DNA of 36,605 nt from Colivivens sp964452915 (GCA_964452915.1 CAYVNW010000031.1:1-36605), one strand, 5' to 3'. Positions 25,395-33,445 are shown, numbered from the stretch's first letter. The notes: generated by a model from the letters alone, not told the origin. A program made the numbers and translations.

Positions 25395-25729
25395 ATGACA
25401 GTCGTCCTGCCGGTTCTTGTTACCATTATGTTAGCCGCATGCAAGAAGCAGCCGGTTGAGCAGAATTTTCCAGGAACGTTTAGTCCCGAACAGAACGAGC
25501 ATTCACCGTCTGTCTTCCTCGTTATGTACGACAAAGAAGTTGGCAAGGAGCCTCTGTTGGCTGCCGTGAAGAAATACAAAGCCGAGGTTGTGTATGATTA
25601 CAATATATAAATGGTATGGCTATAAAGAAGCCGGACGATAAGACGCTTGAGGAAACCATGGAGTATTTTAAGTCGGTTAAAGGCGTGTTGTCTGTGGAAT
25701 ATGACCATATTTACCATCTGACGGATTGA
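25395..25729 (+). pseudogene. Frameshifted lipoprotein with I9 (protease-inhibitor/propeptide)-like domain
   Basis: The first frame (25395-25610) begins with a lipoprotein signal, VTIMLAAC, and continues through SVFLVMYDKEVGKEPLL and YKAEVVYDYNI to a stop. A second frame, open to 25729, continues in register as NGMAIKKPDDKTLEETMEYF...GVLSVEYDHIYHL. Joined, they give about 111 residues with the shape of an inhibitor-I9/subtilisin-propeptide domain: an opening strand, a helix after PLL, a YDYN-NGMA strand, a second helix, then VLSVE-D. A single-base loss near 25608-25610 explains the break. Sequencing error is the main alternative. Confidence 0.65.
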
Positions 25730-25760
25730 TCATGCACGGCACGGATATCATGTGAAAACG

Positions 25761-26252
25761 ATGGATCAGAACATAGTAATAAGACAAGTCGCCCCCGAGG
25801 ATGACAGAAGGATTGCCGCGATTATTCGTTTCATATTTGATGATTTGGATATACCAAAAATACATACTGTATATGATGATCCTAATACCGACCGTCAGTA
25901 CGAGGTTTTCCACGATGAGCCATTGTCGGCTTTATGGGTTGCTGAGGTTGACGGCAAGGTGATGGGGACATGTGGTTGTTACCCCACTGACGGACTGCCT
26001 GCCGGCTGGTGTGAGATTGTTAAGTTCTATGTTGACCCGCAAGCCCGTGGTAAGGGACTTGGACACATGCTTTTTTGTAAAGCTTTGGAATCGGCATCGT
26101 CTATGGGCTATACCACGGCATATCTTGAGACTTTTCCGAAATTCGGTGATGCTGTCGGTATGTATCACCGGTTTGGTTTTAGCCACATACCGCATCAGAT
26201 GGGCAATTCTGGGCATACGGCAATGAGCATTTTCATGACAAAAAAACTCTGA
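25761..26252 (+). CDS. GNAT-family N-acetyltransferase
   Basis: A 163-residue acetyl-CoA-dependent acyltransferase. Motif A is IVKFYVDPQARGKGLGHMLF (86-105), with the Q/R-x-x-G-x-G pyrophosphate loop; motif B covers the YLETFPKFGDAVGMYHRFGF region. The ATG at 25761 is preferred to GTG at 25752. The substrate is not predictable; amine-containing small molecules and protein N-termini are both possible. It ends in a shared terminator with the convergent xylanase gene. Confidence 0.88.
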   Translation: MDQNIVIRQVAPEDDRRIAAIIRFIFDDLDIPKIHTVYDDPNTDRQYEVFHDEPLSALWVAEVDGKVMGTCGCYPTDGLPAGWCEIVKFYVDPQARGKGLGHMLFCKALESASSMGYTTAYLETFPKFGDAVGMYHRFGFSHIPHQMGNSGHTAMSIFMTKKL

Positions 26253-26267
26253 CTCTCCTCAAAATAA

Positions 26268-26300
26268 ATGCCGGACAGACATTTGCATTCTGCCCGGCAT
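26268..26300. terminator. Terminator between convergent GNAT and GH10 genes
   Basis: ATGCCGG and CAGA (26268-26279) pair with TCTG and CCGGCAT (26289-26300), with one mismatch. The minus-strand side continues as TTATTTTG, so it serves the xylanase best. The plus side has no T-tract. Confidence 0.65.
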
Positions 26301-26312
26301 ATGTAAAAAAGG

Positions 26313-28862
26313 TTAGTGTATAAAGAACTTTTTACCGTCTTGAATATAAATTCCCGGAGCTAATGTCCCGCTGACATGTCTGCCGCTTAAGTCATATATG
26401 AATCCGGAGATACGATTCGTGTCGGGTATCGCCTTAATTCCTGTTTGTTCCTTTATTATTTTACGGTGACGTAATGCTGAACGGACCGCATACCATGCAG
26501 GTTTTCTGCTCAGTTGCGCAGTGTAGAGCAAAGGGCTTGACTCTGTTCGCCAACTGTCGTTGTCTTTCAATCCCCATATCATCAGGTGTGGACAGTTGTC
26601 GTTGTTGAGCACAATGTCGGTTATGACACGATAGTTGCGCGCCTGTTCCGTCAAGTCTTCATCGGATGTGGAAGGAATCCCCATGTCCAATTCGGTTATG
26701 ATGCATTTCAATCCTGCCTCAGCAAAGCGTTTGACGGTGCTTTCCAATTTCACTGAATCAACTTCGCCTATAGAGAAATGGCATTGCAAACCTACACCGT
26801 TGATTGGCACGCCCGATTGCTTCAGTCTTATTGCCAGGTTGTAGAAAGCGGCAGCTTTTGCTGTACCTTGCATTTCCACTCCATAATCATTGAGATATAA
26901 AATTGCATCAGGGTCAGCTTGGTGGGCATACACAAAGGCTGAGTCGATGAAATCTTCGCCTATGGCACGAGTCCAGACACTTTCCCGCAGGTCATATGCG
27001 TTGGGGGAGGTGCGTACTGTCGTCTGATCGTCAGCCAGACACTCGTTTACGACATCCCATTCCCCGACTTTACCTTTGAAATGGGTCATAACGTTGTAGA
27101 TATGTGTTTTCAAAATGTTGAGAGCTTCACTGCGGCTCCAGTTCTTGTCGTTTTTCTTTCCGTCGCTGCTTACCCACGAAGGCAGTTGCATGTGCCAAGC
27201 AAGGCAGTGTCCACGCAGACTCATCAGATGTTGCTGTGCAAAATTGACAAGATTGTCTGCCGCCCCATAGCTGAATTGTCCGCGAGAAGGTTCAAGTGCG
27301 TCGAACTTCATTTCATTTTCGGCAACGAGCATGTTGAACTGGCTTGCGACTTCTTTTGTTTCTGCAAGATTCTCATTGGTAATATCTGTTTTCCATGTGG
27401 ATATCGCTGTTCCAATTCGTTTGCCATTCATCTTTGCGTAGTAGCGTAACGACAATCTGTCGGTCTGGTCATCAATGCCGTCATCATAGAACGCACCCAT
27501 GTGTTCTTTATCATCAGGGTCGTCAGGGTCGTCAGGATTTACTGGCTTGTTGTTGTCGTCCAATGAAGTCAGACGTATGCTGAGCATGTACTCGTCGTCG
27601 CTTTCTGTTTCCATCAATTGCCAGGTATAATGTTCCGGTTGTATGAGTTTAAAGTTCCAGTCGCCTGCTTTCGAAGTTTTTGCCTTAGCTGTTATAAGGC
27701 GGAATTCATCACCTGCTTTCAGATTTGCTGAATCATCTGTCACGATCTGTATACAGGGCATTTCATTGCTGGTGGAAAAGTCTTGTGTTATATTAGAATA
27801 CATCACGTTACCTGCCACTGACAGCTGTGTGTAGTCGGTGGCTGATGCGATACGGAACCGTAATGTTGAAGCAGGACGTACGAAAAGATTCGCATCTTTA
27901 GATGTGTCAGCGTAATTTTGAAGAGTCAGTGTACCTGTGCCGTTGCCCGGCTCTATTGTTCCATAGTTGTCGACTGTACCGCCGATGCTTCCTGTCCCGC
28001 CAAGTATTCCATCTTTGAATACAAACGCTATTGCTTCCGTGTCGTTTGGTTTGGCTCCCAGAGCACCACGCAAATTACTGTCCTGTGCCTTTGCTTTATC
28101 GTTCATAACTAAAACCTTCCCTTGCAATATACGGAGTGCACCACTTATATAATTATCATTGCCTGTGATGGTATATGTGCCTGTACCTTCTTTTATGATG
28201 CCTACCAGGTGTTTGTCGCTATAGTCGGGTGGGGCGATTTTACCTGCCAAAGTGGCGTCGGTATTCAAGTTTCCAAGTAAAAAATATGCAGGACGTGTGT
28301 TTTTCTTCATGTAACCTTGTATGACAGAACCTTCCTCTGTCTGTAGCTCTCCAATGCGAAACCCAGCTCCGTTGCTATTTGCCTCGCAGCATAACGTAGC
28401 TCCATTGTGTAATGTCACTTGGTTGGATGCCATTGAGATGTTTACTTTACCTGATTTCAAATCATCCTCTATATTTTCGGGTGAAAAAGATTTGCCACCA
28501 TGTGCCATAACGACACCATAGAAACCTGCTGAAGAGGAATTTTCTTTATATGGATAAATGTGTATATCACCATTATAGTTTGTCCAGTCGGGCCAGCTTG
28601 CTCCTTTTGCTGTACCAAGATAACAGCGTTCTCCTCCTGCGTAAAGGTTCAGAGTTCCACTCCCAGATATTGTGGAACTGAAATAGCAGTAGCGTGCCAT
28701 GAGGATATTTTTTATTTTGCCTGATGGCAATGAAATGTAGTTGTTGTAACTTACGTAGTTTGATGAGGTGTTGTTGCCATCAATATTGATAGTGTCATTC
28801 TGTGACGCAGCCGGTATGGCAAGCCCCAAAAAGAATGTCATTAAGTGTAATGCATGTTTCAT
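26313..28862 (-). CDS. Secreted GH10 endo-xylanase with N-terminal beta-helix-like region
   Basis: An 849-residue exported enzyme. Signal peptide 1-20. Residues 30-435 form a Gly/Asn-rich repetitive beta region; GTGTYTITGNDNYISGALRI (226-245) resembles the passenger-associated transport repeat of autotransporters, and GTIEPGNGTGTLTLQNYA (301-318) is similar. An Asp/Pro-rich linker (441-452) leads to the GH10 barrel (about 470-800): LRGHCLAWH, DVVNE with acid/base E607, and IITELD with nucleophile E724. The C-terminus (about 815-849, YDLSGRHV...APGIYIQDGKKFFI) resembles a type 9 secretion sorting tail. Expected to cut beta-1,4-xylan outside the cell. No other xylan genes adjoin it. Confidence 0.9.
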   Translation of the reverse strand: MKHALHLMTFFLGLAIPAASQNDTINIDGNNTSSNYVSYNNYISLPSGKIKNILMARYCYFSSTISGSGTLNLYAGGERCYLGTAKGASWPDWTNYNGDIHIYPYKENSSSAGFYGVVMAHGGKSFSPENIEDDLKSGKVNISMASNQVTLHNGATLCCEANSNGAGFRIGELQTEEGSVIQGYMKKNTRPAYFLLGNLNTDATLAGKIAPPDYSDKHLVGIIKEGTGTYTITGNDNYISGALRILQGKVLVMNDKAKAQDSNLRGALGAKPNDTEAIAFVFKDGILGGTGSIGGTVDNYGTIEPGNGTGTLTLQNYADTSKDANLFVRPASTLRFRIASATDYTQLSVAGNVMYSNITQDFSTSNEMPCIQIVTDDSANLKAGDEFRLITAKAKTSKAGDWNFKLIQPEHYTWQLMETESDDEYMLSIRLTSLDDNNKPVNPDDPDDPDDKEHMGAFYDDGIDDQTDRLSLRYYAKMNGKRIGTAISTWKTDITNENLAETKEVASQFNMLVAENEMKFDALEPSRGQFSYGAADNLVNFAQQHLMSLRGHCLAWHMQLPSWVSSDGKKNDKNWSRSEALNILKTHIYNVMTHFKGKVGEWDVVNECLADDQTTVRTSPNAYDLRESVWTRAIGEDFIDSAFVYAHQADPDAILYLNDYGVEMQGTAKAAAFYNLAIRLKQSGVPINGVGLQCHFSIGEVDSVKLESTVKRFAEAGLKCIITELDMGIPSTSDEDLTEQARNYRVITDIVLNNDNCPHLMIWGLKDNDSWRTESSPLLYTAQLSRKPAWYAVRSALRHRKIIKEQTGIKAIPDTNRISGFIYDLSGRHVSGTLAPGIYIQDGKKFFIH

Positions 28863-28899
28863 ATTAATATTGCTTTTGTTAGATTTTTTATTTTCGGAG

Positions 28900-28907
28900 C
28901 AAAGGTA
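28900..28907 (-). promoter_or_regulatory. -7 box of the xylanase gene
   Basis: TACCTTTG on the minus strand, 37 nt before the start codon. No good TTTG lies 19-21 nt upstream, which may mean that an activator is needed. Confidence 0.5.
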
Positions 28908-29126
28908 TTTATATTCTTGTGGATTGCTTGTTAGGAATGTGTCACAAATTATAAAAAAAGAAACTTCATGTTAGTTATAATTTCGAAATAGACTGTTTCG
29001 TAACGTACAAATGACCTGTCAGACAAAAACACACGTCTTCATCTATGCAGTAATATACGGAATGCATGCATGAAAGTGCTGAAAAGGATATCTTGGACGA
29101 AATACGCCATCGCCAAGTAACATAAA

Positions 29127-29157
29127 TGGCTAAACCCATAAGATATGTGCTTAGCCA
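29127..29157 (-). terminator. Possible terminator of the cyclophilin operon
   Basis: TGGCTAA (29127-29133) and TTAGCCA (29151-29157) form a 7-bp stem. The minus-strand side is followed by TTTATG only, so termination is uncertain. Confidence 0.35.
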
Positions 29158-29200
29158 CTCTGCAAAATTTATAAATTAAAACTTTGGATGTTTATTTGGA

Positions 29201-30022
29201 TTATTCCACTACATAAGCCTTAATTACTTTTACCTCTGTAAGCGGACGGTCATTCCCGTCAGTTTTTACACGTTCTATTGCCAGAACTGTTTTCATACCT
29301 TCAACCACTTCGCCAAAGATGGTATATTCTCCATCGAGCCATGGCGCGCCTCCTGAAGTACGGTATGCACGACGTTGTTCCTGATTATAAGGTAGTGGCG
29401 GGTTCTTTGACGTTTCGTATTTTGCATCGTCAAGCAGTTTTTCCAATAAGTTGCTCACACCGTTTCTATCTCTTGCTCTCCGTAAGGAGTCAAGTTCTGC
29501 CGCATGGGCTGTCACTTTTTCGTTGTACAAGCGTTCGGCTGCTTGCTGCGTGCGCGCTTCTTCGAGTTCGCTCAGTCCTGTATCGAGATACGTCCGACCA
29601 GTGACAATGTAGAATTCGGTCGGATCGGATTTCTTTTTAGGATTGATGTCGTCACCTTCACGTGCAGCTCCGACCATGCCTCTTTTGTGGAAATGTTTTG
29701 GGTAGACAATTTCTGCCTGTAACCATCCCAATGTGTCGGTGGCTGTTGAATCACCGTCGTGTGCATTTGACTTATCGTTTTGCTCACCGGTTTGAATCAT
29801 GAAATTGCGGATGATTCTATGCCATGATGCATTGTCGTATTTACCTGCTTTCACATTCCTAATGAAATTGTCGCGATGAACAGGTGTGTCGTTATACAAC
29901 TTTATTCTGATGTCACCCATTGTGGTTTCGAGTACAACCTCTGTCTCTTTTCCTTCATTCTGACCGTTACATGCGGTGACAATGAACAACAGGACGGTTA
30001 TACCTAACAGAAGCTTTTTCAT
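29201..30022 (-). CDS. Cyclophilin-type peptidyl-prolyl isomerase lipoprotein
   Basis: A 273-residue lipoprotein (lipobox VTAC, lipidated C18) with a cyclophilin fold. Core motifs are the TTMGDIRIKLY opening strand, the HRIIRNFMIQTGE active-site block, FYIVTGRTYLD, and GEYTIFGEVVEGMKTV at the end. The chain is longer than the ~165-residue core because of a charged helical insertion (about 155-215) between the middle strands, common in Bacteroidota homologues. It should catalyse proline isomerisation on envelope proteins. Last gene of a leftward three-gene operon, 35 nt after the membrane protein. Confidence 0.9.
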   Translation of the reverse strand: MKKLLLGITVLLFIVTACNGQNEGKETEVVLETTMGDIRIKLYNDTPVHRDNFIRNVKAGKYDNASWHRIIRNFMIQTGEQNDKSNAHDGDSTATDTLGWLQAEIVYPKHFHKRGMVGAAREGDDINPKKKSDPTEFYIVTGRTYLDTGLSELEEARTQQAAERLYNEKVTAHAAELDSLRRARDRNGVSNLLEKLLDDAKYETSKNPPLPYNQEQRRAYRTSGGAPWLDGEYTIFGEVVEGMKTVLAIERVKTDGNDRPLTEVKVIKAYVVE

Positions 30023-30057
30023 TGTATATTATCTGTTATATTATATATTCCGGACGA

Positions 30058-30759
30058 TTAGTTTTCGTAGTATTCTCCTGGTTGTGAAATAGGGGTTTCA
30101 ATTAGTTGATAGTATGCTGTCGACATTACTAAATATGTGTAAGGAACAGCGAATATAATGCCAATACCACAACACAGCATTCCTACGATATCGATGATAA
30201 TGTTTAATATAATCAATCCAAGCACACTCCAAAAGTTGTCGTTGTTTGTCAGTTTCCAACTTACCTTGAATGCATCGTCGATACCTGCTTCCGGATGGTC
30301 GAGGATATAATAAGGTGCAAACTGAAGTTTTGCGAGAAGGAAGATGCCGGGAATAATGCATAGTAAGAGCCCGATAAGTACTGCAATGCCGGAAAGAAAT
30401 TCAACTGCGAAATATTTCAAGTAAACTATTATTGGCTGCTTATACGTGGCAAATGTCACTCTCTGAAGTGCTCCTGAGGTCAACTTCAATATGAGTGTGA
30501 TAAATCCTACCGAGAAAATCCATGACACGATACTTGTCAGCAAGTTTGAGATGTTGGACATCATTGAGACCATCAATGAAGAACTGCTGCCATAGCCATA
30601 GTCGTTTTGTGATTCTGATATGGCAAATATGGTTACGGGTAGGGACATAAGGATAACGACAACGAAGAAAATGGCACATATACCGGCCAAAGCCAATCCG
30701 TATTTTTTGTAAAGTTGCCAGCCGTTAGCCAAGCAGAGAGAGAAGGATATTTTATTCAT
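30058..30759 (-). CDS. Multi-pass membrane protein of unknown function
   Basis: A 233-residue integral membrane protein with about five or six hydrophobic segments (around 22-47, 80-105, 112-150 as a long pair, 175-222). Between helices lies FAPYYILDHPEAGIDDAFKVSWKL, the pattern seen in DUF975-like and related membrane proteins of Firmicutes and Bacteroidota. No catalytic residues are evident. Its ATG overlaps the stop of the upstream gene by four bases (ATGA), so the two are translationally coupled and may act together. Confidence 0.75.
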   Translation of the reverse strand: MNKISFSLCLANGWQLYKKYGLALAGICAIFFVVVILMSLPVTIFAISESQNDYGYGSSSSLMVSMMSNISNLLTSIVSWIFSVGFITLILKLTSGALQRVTFATYKQPIIVYLKYFAVEFLSGIAVLIGLLLCIIPGIFLLAKLQFAPYYILDHPEAGIDDAFKVSWKLTNNDNFWSVLGLIILNIIIDIVGMLCCGIGIIFAVPYTYLVMSTAYYQLIETPISQPGEYYEN

Positions 30760-31559
30760 CTTTTTTGTTTGGTGTTTGTATGTTTAACCTTTGGTTTATT
30801 ATGTAGCTTATTGTTCTTTGTCTTGTTAACGTAAAAGTAGAGGATCGTGCCGACAAGTACCGCAAGCAGGAGACACAACACAATATAGGTCGTGACAGGA
30901 GTTTCATTGACTTCAACTCCTTCCGCTGATATTCCACGTAGAATATCAGCCTCTTTCACTTGCTGTATGAGGAAATCAGTAGTTGATTGATCAGGAGTTA
31001 CTGTACGAACCTTTGTGCAGTATTGAGGCAAGACTTTCTGAATCTCCTTAAGTGAGAGTCCGTGGAAGTCACTGGTCGGAGGAGTAACAAGAAGGAATAT
31101 TTTGACATCTTTCGCCTGGCATGTATTCAGCAACCGGTTACGTAAATAATCCAATGCGTTAGGATTGATAGGCACTGCTCCAGCCAAAGGTGTGTCGTTG
31201 ATAAAGTCGGACAGAATGAAAGCTCTGACATAATGGCTTTGAGAGTTAGCTATTAGGGAATCTAATCCTTCAAGCATAGCAGTCAAATCGCTGTATTTCT
31301 TGAAGTCGGCATCCGCCAGTTCATCTTTTCTGTATAATTTCTTCGCGAAGTTGTAGGCGTGAAGATTGTCCTTTTCTGTAGCCGCAACATAGAATGTATC
31401 GATAGCATGTTGTATTCCTTCGATATAAATGTTACGGCCATTGCTGGATACATCCACAAGCCATAAGTAGTCAACCTTCTCAATTTGTGCTAATGCTACA
31501 TTTCCTGCTGTAGAGAAAATGAGTAATGTGAACAACAGGAATTTATTTATCTGTTTCAT
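30756..31559 (-). CDS. Exported, membrane-anchored protein with vWA-like domain
   Basis: A 267-residue protein: signal peptide (1-24, NVALA/Q), a predicted Rossmann-like domain (28-205), one C-terminal membrane helix (about 221-243) and a very basic cytoplasmic tail. DYLWLVDVSSNGRNIY puts D36, S38 and N40 where a vWA metal site (D-x-S-x-S) would be, and ILSDF and IFLLVTPP are consistent with later strands of that fold. The metal site is not fully canonical. First gene of the operon, with a consensus promoter; coupled to the multi-pass protein. Confidence 0.75.
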   Translation of the reverse strand: MKQINKFLLFTLLIFSTAGNVALAQIEKVDYLWLVDVSSNGRNIYIEGIQHAIDTFYVAATEKDNLHAYNFAKKLYRKDELADADFKKYSDLTAMLEGLDSLIANSQSHYVRAFILSDFINDTPLAGAVPINPNALDYLRNRLLNTCQAKDVKIFLLVTPPTSDFHGLSLKEIQKVLPQYCTKVRTVTPDQSTTDFLIQQVKEADILRGISAEGVEVNETPVTTYIVLCLLLAVLVGTILYFYVNKTKNNKLHNKPKVKHTNTKQKR

Positions 31560-31592
31560 TATTCTATTTGTTGGCTAATCCATTTGTTTATG

Positions 31593-31623
31593 CAAAGTTA
31601 GTATAAACATCAGACAATGCAAA
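31593..31623 (-). promoter_or_regulatory. Promoter of the vWA-like operon
   Basis: On the minus strand TTTG (31620-31623), a 19-nt spacer and TAACTTTG (31593-31600). The start codon is 34 nt further on. Confidence 0.8.
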
Positions 31624-31731
31624 ATTTATTGGTATTTTTTTGAAAAAGCGTTATGCTTGCCTAATACGAAAAGGTCAAAAACTCACAAGTGTCCAACCTT
31701 TGTCAAAGAAGTAAATTCTCTTTAAACCAAT

Positions 31732-31762
31732 AATCCCCGTATCTTTTTGAGATACAGGGATT
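31732..31762. repeat. 13-bp inverted repeat at the edge of the phage-like segment
   Basis: AATCCCCGTATCT (31732-31744) and AGATACAGGGATT (31750-31762) pair with one mismatch around TTTTG. It lies between the last ordinary operon and the first phage-like gene. No T-run follows on either strand. It may be a weak terminator or part of an attachment or end sequence. Confidence 0.5.
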
Positions 31763-31813
31763 TATGTGGGGTGGAGGGTTTTTGTCGCCGACATACTTGA
31801 TTATATAGAAAGT

Positions 31814-32205
31814 ATGTATTATAATAAGTTCTGTGTGCTTCAAATTGCTGTCAAACGGCCGAAATGGAAACTTCTGTATGACAACAAGAATGCTGGCGTA
31901 ACATATTCAACCGACTATTTCAGATACGACAAATGGTATAAGTATTTGCTTCCGTTTCCGAAGCTATGGAAGCGATGGCAGAAATATTCGGACACGGGAT
32001 ACCGGACTTTTTCACTAAGGGATTTTGTATAGCTAAAAAGCAAAGGATTATGACACACGAGAATGAGATGAAGAGAGAGCACGTCATGGACATTCTAATC
32101 CACGGCTACAGCTTGCAGGATGCGATGGAGATGACGGGACTTGGTAAGGACGAGATACTCGGACTGCTTGACATGCGTGACGAGTTTATGATTCGGAGAA
32201 AGTGA
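31814..32205 (+). pseudogene. Possible frameshifted phage-type gene
   Basis: The first frame (from ATG 31814) reads plausibly through YDNKNAGVTYSTDYFRYDKWY (ending near 31940) and then turns into an aromatic/basic run to a stop at 32032. A second frame, open from 31942, reads VFASVSEAMEAMAEIF and on to 32205. Joined, they give one continuous protein of about 130 residues with sensible composition. A small indel at about 31938-31945 would explain this. If no indel exists, the intact unit is the shorter gene 31966-32205. Confidence 0.4.
31966..32205 (+). CDS. Small phage-type protein with helix-turn-helix-like C-terminus
   Basis: A 79-residue charged helical protein. The C-terminal half (ILIHGYSLQDAMEMTGLGKD then EILGLLD) has the spacing of a helix-turn-helix, in the manner of small phage regulators or adaptor proteins, but no family is recognised. 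An internal ATG at 32050 would give 51 residues containing just that part. It may be the 3' part of a longer gene broken by a frameshift. First gene of a closely spaced set running to 33418. Confidence 0.55.
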   Translation: MEAMAEIFGHGIPDFFTKGFCIAKKQRIMTHENEMKREHVMDILIHGYSLQDAMEMTGLGKDEILGLLDMRDEFMIRRK

Positions 32206-32221
32206 TATTGAGAAGAGAATA

Positions 32222-32419
32222 ATGGAAAAGGAAGAGGCGATGAGGATAGTGGCTGCCGAGGTAGTTCGAATCTACGGATTTGACGCTGCCCGCCGCATAT
32301 TTGAGAGTGACAGGTACAATGTTCGCATAGACATGGGTTCGTGCGCTCACATCAGAGTCGACACCGACGGATGTGTAAGACTCGGGGTCACCCTTGTCGC
32401 CAAACCAAAAAAGAAATGA
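32222..32419 (+). CDS. Small phage-type protein of unknown function
   Basis: A 65-residue protein: a helical first half (MEKEEAMRIVAAEVVRIYG) and a strand-rich second half ending VAKPKKK. No recognised family. It lies 16 nt after the previous gene, and its stop overlaps the next start as ATGA, so it is translationally coupled. Confidence 0.65.
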   Translation: MEKEEAMRIVAAEVVRIYGFDAARRIFESDRYNVRIDMGSCAHIRVDTDGCVRLGVTLVAKPKKK

Positions 32420-32787
32420 ATATGACTAAAGCGGAAATCAAAGAGGAGGCAATGAAAAGGGAGCAGTCGGCTGACTTCTCTCTGCTCTTCTCTGCGTTCG
32501 AAAAGATGAGCGAGTTCAACGGAGTCAGCAGCGCATACGGAATGGGATTCTGTCACGGAGCGATGTGGGCCAGAAGAGAAGGATGGATAAGCGTCAAGGA
32601 CAGACTACCGGAGGTGTTTGATGGAGACCTGTTTCGAAGTAGTGAAAAGCAGACGAAGACAGTACTTACAACGAACGGACATGGCAGCATAGTACCTAAC
32701 GTATGGAATGGCTATCAGTGGGAGTACTACGGCGATGTGGCGTTTTGGATGCCGATGCCGGCACTACCGAGATTAGTAGAGAAATGA
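32416..32787 (+). CDS. DUF551-like phage protein
   Basis: A 123-residue protein. The N-terminal helical part contains a YGMGFCHGAMWARREG segment. The C-terminal half carries the DUF551 pattern: WISVKDRLPE (57-66) opening and VAFWMPMPALP closing. DUF551 is widespread in phages and prophages with no assigned role. It overlaps both neighbours by four bases (ATGA at 32416-32419 and at 32784-32787). Confidence 0.75.
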   Translation: MNMTKAEIKEEAMKREQSADFSLLFSAFEKMSEFNGVSSAYGMGFCHGAMWARREGWISVKDRLPEVFDGDLFRSSEKQTKTVLTTNGHGSIVPNVWNGYQWEYYGDVAFWMPMPALPRLVEK

Positions 32788-33179
32788 TTGACTGCAAGAG
32801 AATAAAGAAGCTGCGGATGCCCAAGATGAAATGGGTAATCGCGATGAGACAGAAAGGAGGTAAACGCAGCGACAGCATCCGAGTTGGAGTCGTCCTGCAA
32901 GGAGCACATCTTTATATTAAGGACGTCGAGACATGCTTCGGCGGCACGTTTCTGATATGCAATGCCACCGACTACACCGCATGTGAGATATGCCAGCGCA
33001 TTGATGAGGGCATAGGAGTAAGCACCGATGCCGCAAGACTGATGCAGGATGCGGTTATGGCCTTATGGAAAAGATCCAGACTGCCACTTGGTGTAAGGAG
33101 AATAACGAGAAGTCCGAAACCGAAAACTGCTCCCGACATAATTGTCGTGAGCAAAGATGAAGATTCAATAAACTTTTAA
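32784..33179 (+). CDS. Phage-type protein of unknown function
   Basis: A 131-residue basic protein, not recognised. It begins MIDCKRIKKLRMPKMKWVI, contains an acidic/aromatic middle (YIKDVETCFGGTFLICNATD), and ends with a basic segment, RITRSPKPKTAPD. There is no signal or membrane segment. Start chosen for the ATGA overlap with the DUF551-like gene. Confidence 0.65.
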   Translation: MIDCKRIKKLRMPKMKWVIAMRQKGGKRSDSIRVGVVLQGAHLYIKDVETCFGGTFLICNATDYTACEICQRIDEGIGVSTDAARLMQDAVMALWKRSRLPLGVRRITRSPKPKTAPDIIVVSKDEDSINF

Positions 33180-33190
33180 TTGATATTGAT

Positions 33191-33418
33191 ATGAAATATA
33201 CAGACAAGATTCTACATTTCGTGGTGATGGCGGTAATATCCGCCACGCTGTTTCTCGCCATCAATCCATGGGTGGCGTTTGTCCTGTGTCTCGCCATATC
33301 CATTGGCAAGGAAGTATATGACTGTTTCAAGAAGAATCCTACAGGTTTCGATCTGTGGGATCTTGCTGCCGATATGGCGGGAGTGCTGTGTGGACAAATA
33401 ATCTCACTTTTATTTTGA
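33191..33418 (+). CDS. Small VanZ-like phage membrane protein
   Basis: A 75-residue protein with two membrane helices (about 8-24 and 28-42) and a final hydrophobic stretch (60-75). Sequence features KILHFVVMAVIS at the start, GKEVYD in the loop and DLWDLAADMAGVLCG at the end follow the pattern of VanZ/DUF2279-like proteins carried by Bacteroidota phages. A part in lysis or membrane change is possible but not shown. It lies 11 nt after the preceding gene. Confidence 0.65.
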   Translation: MKYTDKILHFVVMAVISATLFLAINPWVAFVLCLAISIGKEVYDCFKKNPTGFDLWDLAADMAGVLCGQIISLLF

Positions 33419-33445
33419 TTTTCATGCAAAATAAACACTGTTTTT

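Larger units (their letters stand above)
28863..29200. other. Intergenic region upstream of the xylanase gene
   Basis: 338 nt containing the xylanase -7 box (28900-28907) and, at the other end, a weak hairpin beyond the cyclophilin gene (29127-29157). The middle (about 28930-29120) shows no gene or structure I can support. Confidence 0.5.

Noticed and set aside
25600..25620. Programmed ribosomal frameshift in the I9-like lipoprotein
   Set aside because: No X-XXY-YYZ slippery heptamer and no stable downstream stem at the junction; loss of a base is simpler.
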